From Amaurobius ferox (Eukaryota > Arthropoda > Arachnida > Araneae > Amaurobiidae): 64,000 nt of DNA. Positions 56,641 to 64,000 of the stretch are shown here, one piece after another. A program made the position numbers and the translations under genes. The notes beneath the pieces were generated by a model. The model was not told the DNA's origin and did no database searches. It was given only the letters and a program-made list of their open reading frames with translations. The DNA lies in the NCBI GenBank assembly GCA_951213105.1, contig OX578146.1:106868697-106932696 (forward strand), read 5' to 3'. Numbering within the stretch: the first letter of the stretch is position 1; each line of letters opens with the position of its first letter.

Positions 56641-58019
56641 GTGTTATTATGCTGTATAGGAAAAGTATTTTCTCCAATTCGCTTGCTAGCGGCCATATGG
56701 ATCAATATAATAAGGTCCATTCCGATGTCGTTATAGCCGGTACTAAGTAGTAAACATGAACATGTGCTCTGGCATTTTATGTTATTTTTTACAGTTAAGT
56801 TACTAAAAATTCGTAAGAATACCTTCACTATTATGAGAAACAGGCCCCGGATAGATCACGGAATGTTTTGTACGCATAGTTTTCTCAAATATGTAGACTT
56901 CTACCATCGATGTGTGTATCTATGAATGCATATCCTCATTCCCCCCCCCCTCCCCTAACTTCTTCGCAATTACTTACTCAAGGAAGTCCTTGTTTGTATT
57001 AAATCAGAGCTAATAATCTTAAAATATGTCCAAAATATTAAAACAAAAATAAATTAACGGACATGAACAAAATACAAAAGTAGAAAAATACTAACATAAA
57101 AAACAAGAACAAAAGTAGACAAAAGAAAAAACAATGCGACAAATGACAGGAGTTCAAAAGATAACCGAAGGTTTATCGCCCCAATAGTCCTCTCGCCTTC
57201 CATTATTTGGAAGCCTCAGTATCACTACGATGGAGGACTCCACAACGACGCAGGTGTTAAAATAATATAAAATTTTGAATAAATTTCGAAGTTTTCGCTC
57301 GAATTTAAAAAAAAAAAAAAAATTCTATCTAGTTCTAGATTTTTCGGCAACAAAACCGGATATTAAGTTTCGTGAAAATCCATTAGCATTTGTGACATAG
57401 TCAAAAAGTGTTCAGGAGGTTTTAAAACAATACATTGGAATTAAAATATCGAAAATCTTCGTGAAACAATATTTTTCCAATATTACGCATGAGAAAGTAA
57501 AAATGCCAATAGATTCTTATTGTTTACAAAAGAAACAACGAAATTCGAACCAAAAATACCCCAGAGAAAATCATCTGGAGATACGCAAAATCTCTTCAAG
57601 GAAGTGAATACATTTTTAATTATTTGCCAAAACAATAAAGAAAATCATCCCCAAAGATGTGTCGCTGATGATCTTTTCCGCAAACCTAACCTAGCTGAAC
57701 CATATTTCGAAAATTCATAAATTTTGATCATTTATTTGTATAAAAATAACTTTTGTAAAAAAATTAGCAGCTGAATGAAGGCACTCAAGCTATAAATACC
57801 ACAATAATCTACATTTTTTTTTAATTTCATATTTGGCGCCCCTAAAATGTAGGGGACCAAACCTCTGCCCTGTAGATGATTTTAGAAGAACTCTGTGATT
57901 AAGAAAAGTTCTCTCTTTGATATATTTTTCCACAGAATTAAAAGGATTTTTTGGGGGGAAATATCAAGGCTCCTTTTCTTCTATATAATCCTTAATGGAA
58001 GAAGGGGGGGGGGGGGAGA
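56641..58019. other. Gene-free stretch
   Basis: A C-run is at 56941-56950 and a G-run at 58004-58016. The plus frame at 57520-57720 has no domain. Nothing else is seen. Confidence 0.4.
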
Positions 58020-58800
58020 CTTGATTGTGACACAAGAAGCATAATAAATTACCTCAAAAAGAGTGCAAGAAAAAATACCTGGGCGTAACAGAACGCTAAA
58101 AAAGGAACCGTTTACGCGGATAAGGATTACTAAAAGCCTGGTTCTTTGTGCTGTCCCCTTCGATAAGATTTACATTTTCTACCACACAAAAGCTGGCAGA
58201 AAGAAATGGGAGGTTGTAGAGAAATAAATAAAAAAATAAAATCCCTGGGGTGGGGAGCTATTCGGTGGAAGAGGTCATTCCCCCAATAAGCAATGCCTCT
58301 AATTGTCCAAATGCTTCATGCCTATGTCAAGACTGGAACTGGACGGGAAAGACAAAAGGGCATCTTCGCCGGCAAAGATAACCCCCAAGAATCCGTGGTA
58401 ACTGCGTAATTGAAAGTGGTTGCAACTTGTTGCAAAAGAGATTCAACAAAGGGGTACAAGTTTGATGCTTTCCCTTTGATGTCTGGGAGGAAGACTACCT
58501 GCTGAGTGAATTCGCTGAAACGTCGCATTCAGCTTTTTCAGCCGAACAATGCTGAATGCATCGGAGGGGAATATTTACCAAGTACATTCTACTCCAGAAG
58601 GAAATAGAATAGAATAAAATATTTTCTTGTTTTAGTTTTTCGCCGATGCCTGAAACAAGTCGGCAAAAGCGAAACAGCTTGGTGTTGAAACCGAGTACTT
58701 TGATTCTTTTAAATTTTGGAAGCCTGTTAGAAGTCGCATATCGCCTGACGGAGGCAGACCAATACACTCTTTTTTTGGTAACAACTCGAGAAATCTGAGG
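58020..58800. other. Non-repetitive higher-complexity island
   Basis: Two adjacent minus-strand frames (58528-58322 and 58767-58495) lie in balanced DNA. Neither has a domain I recognise. It could be conserved non-coding DNA or an unrecognised exon. Confidence 0.25.
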
Positions 58801-59632
58801 TCATTCTGTCCTATATTTCGTAAAAAAAAAAAATAATAATCGGCTAAGATAAAAGTTAAACATTCGAATTCTTGACAATAATAAACTAAATAAAATTACT
58901 TCTTAACTCGTGTAATAAATACGTGACATAAGAGATCAATCGATTTTAAATCACGATTCGTGCTAGCTTTAGATTATGAAGGAAAAAAATCCGTGACAAT
59001 ATATTTTGTAGTGAGATACTAATTAGTGCGAGCACCATTACATACTCTACGTTTCATTGTTCGTTCACTGACGTCATATGCCAGAGAGCGCCATCTGACG
59101 GAGGCCGTTTCGAAAAAGTATTTTTGGCCATTATTTTACAAAATCGCATTTTCCCAGCATAGAGAGCGACCCATATTTTTGGAAAAAGGTGCTCAAAATC
59201 TATAAAAGCTTTTCAACCAAATATCAAAATTGTTTTTTTTTTTTACAAGAGTTATAATGCGCCGAAAAATAATTTTTCATTAGCGTTAATAGGACGAAAA
59301 TTTTCAAAGTAGTCTCAAAATGGTCTTGGTCGATTTTTCTGAAATTGGATATTTATCGCCCATACTCTGTTTAAGCAGATATGTTTGAATTTGAGCTGTG
59401 ACTTGCAGTTTAGCAGATTTTAGTGTGATATAGATATGATCTTTATATAGATGATTCGTATAAACTAATCAGTAATAATAACCTTTCTGTTTCTGTCTAT
59501 AATCTTCAGTAACAATACGACTTCTGTTTTGTGTATACATTCTTCAGTGACAATAAGCCATAAGTACAAGCTCTTCTGTAAAAATAAGTCTTTCGTTTCT
59601 GAACACACACGTCATGAACAATAGGTCTTGAG
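58801..59632. other. Gene-free stretch
   Basis: Contains three or four degenerate units around gtttctg...cttcagt-acaata (59478, 59517, 59572), suggesting a decayed tandem of about 50 bases. No gene is seen. Confidence 0.4.
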
Positions 59633-60369
59633 CAGGGCCGTAGCTAGTAACGGAATTCATGGGGGAGGGGGGGGGGGGGGCTCAACAATTTTGGGCTCAC
59701 TAAAAACAATGTTAATCATTAGCACTCATAAATCATTATTATTATGTATTTAAAAGTTAGAGAAGTTATTATTATGTATTTTGAGTTTAAGAAGTTATTA
59801 TTATGTATTTCAATCCATATAAATTACTAACAAATGAGTAAGTGCATATTTATATTTGTAAGGTAAGAGTTGATTAGGAAAATCCATATAGCTACAATAT
59901 TAATATATAATAATTACAATCGATTTTAATATAAGCCTTAACTAGTAGCAAAGCTGTGAATTAATTGAAGAAAATTTCTGAAAGTAAATACTAGTCAACA
60001 CTTAATATTACTATTTATCAGTTGATTTTGATTCGATAATGTGTAACAGTGAAAGTCGCAATAATACAAATGTATCCTAAATACTATTATCTTATTTTTT
60101 TTTTCAAATTAAAATATTTTTAAATTAAATATGTAAATAAATTGATAATCTGTATAACCCCAAATTTAGCTAAATTAAAAAATATTTAAAACGAGGTAAG
60201 AAATTTATAAAAAAAATATCATAAAGCAATTTTTTTATGCATAAGTTGGATGAAATTTCATATCACTACTAAAAGTTTAATATTATTATCAGGGAGGAGG
60301 GAGGCTAAGTATACTTCTTGGGGGGGGGGGGGGGTAGCCTCCTCTGGCCCCTACCTGGCTACGACCCTG
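59633..60369 (+). mobile_element. hAT-like MITE family F, 8-bp target duplication
   Basis: The left end CAGGGCCGTAGCTAG and the right end CTGGCTACGACCCTG are inverted repeats. GTCTTGAG at 59625-59632 is repeated exactly at 60370-60377. G-runs lie just inside both ends (59665-59680 and 60319-60334). The interior is AT-rich with a tandem of ttattattatgtatttt units at 59735-59812. It is 737 bases long with no transposase frame. Confidence 0.93.
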
Positions 60370-60377
60370 GTCTTGAG

Positions 60378-60738
60378 TACAAACTGTTCACAAACAATAA
60401 TCCTTCAGAGTAATTTTTCCATATTGAAAATATTTGTACTTTTAGTACAACTTCTTCAGAATTCTGCATAAAAACAGAATACTGAAGAGTTTATTACACT
60501 GACATTCACAATAAATCCATCAAACCCAACTTTTTTTCTACATGAAGAAAGAGTTATATAATAATCAATCTTGTTTCAAAGTCTTTAAAATGAATGGAGA
60601 AGTTATGCTGTTCCTCCCAGGAGGGTTTTGAAATTCTTTTGGAATTTTTGGTATCTAGAATGAGGAATTTAAAGTAAATAAGCATCAAGTATTGACATAC
60701 CAAGTGACCGACCGCATCTTAATTCTTAAAACATTATC
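60378..60738. other. Gene-free stretch
   Basis: Nothing recognised. Confidence 0.45.
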
Positions 60739-60740
60739 TA

Positions 60741-61467
60741 CAGAGCTAATAGGAAAGTCCCACCAATAACTTTGCAAAGAAAGGTCCATGAGCGTACTCG
60801 TTAGGTTGATCTACTGTAAAGTGATCATGGCTGATGAAATAAATGTGTTGTAGCACCCCTAGCGGTTAATTAAAAAAGTTAGGATAACGAACTCGGCAAC
60901 AAACGGGATAGACGAAAAAAGTTAATTACAAAGTTGTAGAGGCTTATCTAATTAGTAGAATTCCACAATAAAACTGTTACAAAAGGCATTTAATTGGAAC
61001 AATGGTGTTATTGGCGAATGGATGTTCTATTCAGGAATGCTAAATTAAACAACACTTACATGCACAGAAATTTAATACAAAGTCTGTTCAAACTACCCTC
61101 CGTTAACAACAGAGCACAACTGAATTCAAGAAAGAATATAACAGAACAGTTTGACAAGCATTGCAGGTGTTACGGTGTTACAGGCCCTGAAGATACGACT
61201 TTTAGACAAATATTTATTGCCTTCCATATACGTTTTTTTTTCCATTTCTGGAGTCGATTCCTACTCATTAGACAATACAACTTTGTAATTGGCTTTTTTC
61301 GTATGTCGCTTTGTTTGCTTATGCGTTATCCTAATTTTTAAATTCTTCCCTAGCGGCGCTGTAATCACTTTTACTCGATCGGGCATGGTCATTTTACTAT
61401 ATATAAACCTAATGTGTATATTCATGGGCCTTTCTTTACAAAATTATTGGGGTGCTTAAGAACCCTG
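60741..61467. mobile_element. Tc1-like MITE with ~230-bp terminal inverted repeats
   Basis: The left arm (60741-60975) and the reverse complement of the right arm (61240-61467) align over their length. Paired phrases include ccaataactttgcaaagaaagg / ccaataattttgtaaagaaagg and gttaggataacg / attaggataacg. There are also cgaaaaaagttaattacaaag and its counterpart cgaaaaaagccaattacaaag. Ends are CAGAGC and CAGGGT, flanked by TA at 60739-60740 and 61468-61469. Tips starting CAG next to TA fit Tc1/mariner. The middle of about 260 bases has no transposase; the frame at 60994-61341 crosses middle and right arm and has no domain. Confidence 0.85.
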
Positions 61468-61469
61468 TA

Positions 61470-62959
61470 TATAGATCATCATACAAGTTTGGCACTTTAT
61501 TCTATTTGGTATTTTGAGCTTGGTACTCACTTCCAGTGCTCGAATGTTGACAGGAATAAAACCTTTTGTTCAGAACAGGCAAAGAAAATGCAAATTCCGA
61601 TTAAAATCTATTATGATGCACTTCCTTTTCGGAAATAAGCTTGTCATGAAAGATTCTGTGAACCAGGTTAAAAGAGTTCAACAGCTCCTTTAAAAACTTT
61701 TAAAATGCATGACGTTCCTGCACAATGCGCATTCGAGAATCCCAGTAATCGCTAAAAAAATCCAGAAATGAAAGCAACCGAAATTATATCATCAAAAACG
61801 CAGAAGCGAAATTGTCCATTCACGGATGCGATTACAGAAAAGCTGCCTTACAAATTTTAATAGAACAATTTTGTTAAAACCAAAAGAGTACAATTTACAC
61901 GTTTAAAAAATATAGCAAACAATGAAATTTTCGAGGGAAGAACAATGCAAAATTGAGAAATCAAAAATGAATATTCAAAGTGAAAAAAAAATGGCGCAGC
62001 TTATTCTTGTTCGAACAGCAACACGCGAGAATAATTCTATTACAGCGAAAGCGAATACAATTGATACGTGACACTGCAAAAAGAATTATACAGAAAAAGA
62101 ACGTTAGATAAGACAACGTTCCAAATCCGGCAATTCCGAAAACTTCTAAGAAATGAATAAAAATCACTGTAATAAAGTCCAACTTCGAAGGAGAAGCTGG
62201 AGGAGTAAACAACTCTGAAGCCCCTATAAAACAATTGGCAAAAGAAAAGCTTCTTCGATTGGCATTCTTTTTATCTTTCCCCAAGGGCCAAGTGATTAAT
62301 TAGGACGGAATAAGCGATAACTCTGCTATCTGCTGTTTTGTTTTGCGAATCCAGAAAATTATAGGCTCGAAAAGACAGTCCAGACAGACAGAATAGCCTC
62401 CCTTCGATTCCAGGATTGAATCGTGGTCAATAGTGGAGAAATGCATGCTGAGTGTGGCATTACAGGCGCGATAATAAGCAGTTCCTTGGGTAGTTTTTGT
62501 TGGGCAACCATTTTGTTTGCCCTATCTCCCTTATTTTGATTCGTTTATTTAAAAGGGGGGTTTACGTATCGGGGTTTTTTTTTAACATCTCAATATTCCC
62601 GAAAAGTCTTCGCCTGTCTACAAACCTAGAAAAAAAATAGTTGATTTCAAAAACATTGGATCGAAGAAAATAGTTGTCGATTATCGAGTTTCTGACCTCG
62701 GTTATCGTAATTAACAGCATCTAAAATAACTGAAAATAGAAATAACCGACTATTTTATATCTTATAATCCAACAGAAAATTCATCAGTTCAACTTTATAG
62801 TAACTTGTAACTCACTTACAGAAGAGTCGCAAAAAAAAAAAAAAAAAAAAAAAATCATGTATAAAAATTAAATTTAAGAGCCAAAGTATCAGGTGTGAAA
62901 TGCAATAAATAAGGATTCATCCAGCAAATTAATTTAGAAAGACCCGAACATAAAAAGAA
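61470..62959. other. Gene-free stretch
   Basis: Two overlapping minus frames at about 62284-61961 look hydrophobic but have no domain, start context or splice support. A 24-base A-run is at 62831-62854. No gene is called. Confidence 0.4.
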
Positions 62960-64000
62960 AACAAGAAAGATCAATCATGCTTAAAGCATTGATTATGAAA
63001 CACTTTCCAACTTTAATGCAATTTTATTTAAACAAGTCTAAAATGCAATACATTCCTCGGTAATATTTTAAAACTTATCACAATACTACATTAATTTATT
63101 ATATTTGAAAACTTAAACCTTCATCGAAAAAAATGAGCTTCATTCAAATGACGGCATTGAAATATAAATTGCCTGGTTTAAACATCTCTAAAATGTTATA
63201 CATTCCTCGGTAATAATTTTAGAATTATCATAATACTATGATAATTTATTATATTTGAAAACTTCATCGAAAACAACTGAAATTCATTCAAATGACATCA
63301 TAGAAAAAATAACACGCCTGACTCTCTCTATAAAAGCAGCATTTCCTTCATAAATAATTTCCTATTCATGTCATTCATCACAATACTATAATAATTTATT
63401 TTATTTAAAATTTAAGACCATGGAGCTGCAAGTAATTAAACTCTATGCGTAAAACTTCATTGAAAAAAGTCGTCCTTCTCTTTGTAAAATCAATGAATAT
63501 TTCATTCATATCAGCTATGCAGACTCCATGAACTAAAGGATTTTGTGTTAAAGAAATACAGCAATTCTAATACAACTCATTCTACATATTTTGCTGTTTA
63601 CATTTTACATAGGTGAAAAATAGGCTTCGTTGTAGAAATAATCAAATTTGGATGATCATTTAAACTCAAATATATTGTAATTGCGTTGTTTCAGTATGTA
63701 GATGTGCAGAATTTATGCAAAAATAAAGCGGTTTTAGGACGGATACAACACTCAATATGAATGAAAAAGAACTTTAAAAATCACGATTTTGAGACAAGAT
63801 GGATACCATATATCATTTTGAAGTGGGTCACGTGATCTTTTCATATCATGGTCACGTGATCGCTTCATATACGAGGTGTTATTATTATTTTAATTTTTAT
63901 TTAAAAAACTGCTGAATATATTTCGCTGAATTTTTTTTAAATATATTTTATGGAACAATTTGAATATTACCTTAAAATTTTCGAAGCAATTTGTGAATTT
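62960..64000 (+). mobile_element. Helitron/Helentron-like non-autonomous element, copy 4 (cut by window end)
   Basis: Starts AACAAGAAAGATCAATCATGC and follows copies 2 and 3 closely to the last base of the window. The 3' hairpin and CTAA, if present, lie about 280 bases beyond the end. Confidence 0.72.

Noticed and set aside
61961..62284. Hydrophobic minus-strand frame as a membrane protein
   Set aside because: AT-rich DNA on this strand gives Phe/Ile-rich translations by composition; no start context, domain or splice signals.

Overview
This is an AT-rich, gene-poor stretch of a eukaryotic nuclear genome, most likely an arthropod and plausibly an arachnid. That call rests on style only: tRNA-headed SINEs, Helitron-like elements with a terminal hairpin, a Tc1-type transposon and many dinucleotide and poly-G/poly-C runs. 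No protein sequence fixes the species. There is no operon structure, no rRNA, no intact tRNA gene and no CRISPR array. Nearly every open reading frame is short and lies in repeats or in AT-rich sequence, so I treat those as chance.

Only two things look protein-coding. One is a possible first coding exon on the minus strand (22238-22121): a start codon in good context, a hydrophobic signal-peptide-like segment and a consensus splice donor. If it is real, everything at lower coordinates is intron or further exons of a secreted or membrane protein gene, and everything above is upstream DNA. The other is a dead Tc1-family transposase inside a complete 1.4 kb transposon (38983-40383).

The rest is a layered repeat landscape. 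The families are: (1) a Helitron/Helentron-like non-autonomous element in four same-strand copies (14874, 27576, 51288, 62960), the first with its 3' hairpin terminus repeated three times; (2) three solo LTRs of one family (23526, 31058, 40771), each with TG...CA ends and a target duplication; (3) a tRNA-derived SINE in full, 5'-truncated and scrap forms, several with clear target duplications, plus one chimeric copy; (4) two hAT-like MITE families with 8-bp duplications (42735 and 48327; 59633) and a weaker third candidate (34158); (5) a Tc1-like MITE with long inverted repeats (60741); (6) a fold-back MITE targeting TTAA, with one copy nested in another (45307-46832); (7) a MITE with TIR TGGCGTAGCCAGGATCTCGG (26332, 26797); (8) two further dispersed arthropod-type repeats, one starting TCTATATA (2089, 47750, 55788) and one with a 13-bp palindrome, a TG tract and a poly-C site (3286, 24903, 54312, 55352).

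Between the repeats lie islands of higher complexity (5560-5990, 7610-8450, 12740-13020, 32150-32830, 37290-37470, 42000-42420, 49590-49960, 58020-58800) that carry no convincing frame and could be conserved non-coding or regulatory DNA. The strongest unexplained object is a 157-bp, near-perfect inverted repeat with a 61-bp spacer (10839-11213). It differs at only three sites between arms, one strand of each arm is an open frame, and it would transcribe into a long double-stranded hairpin.
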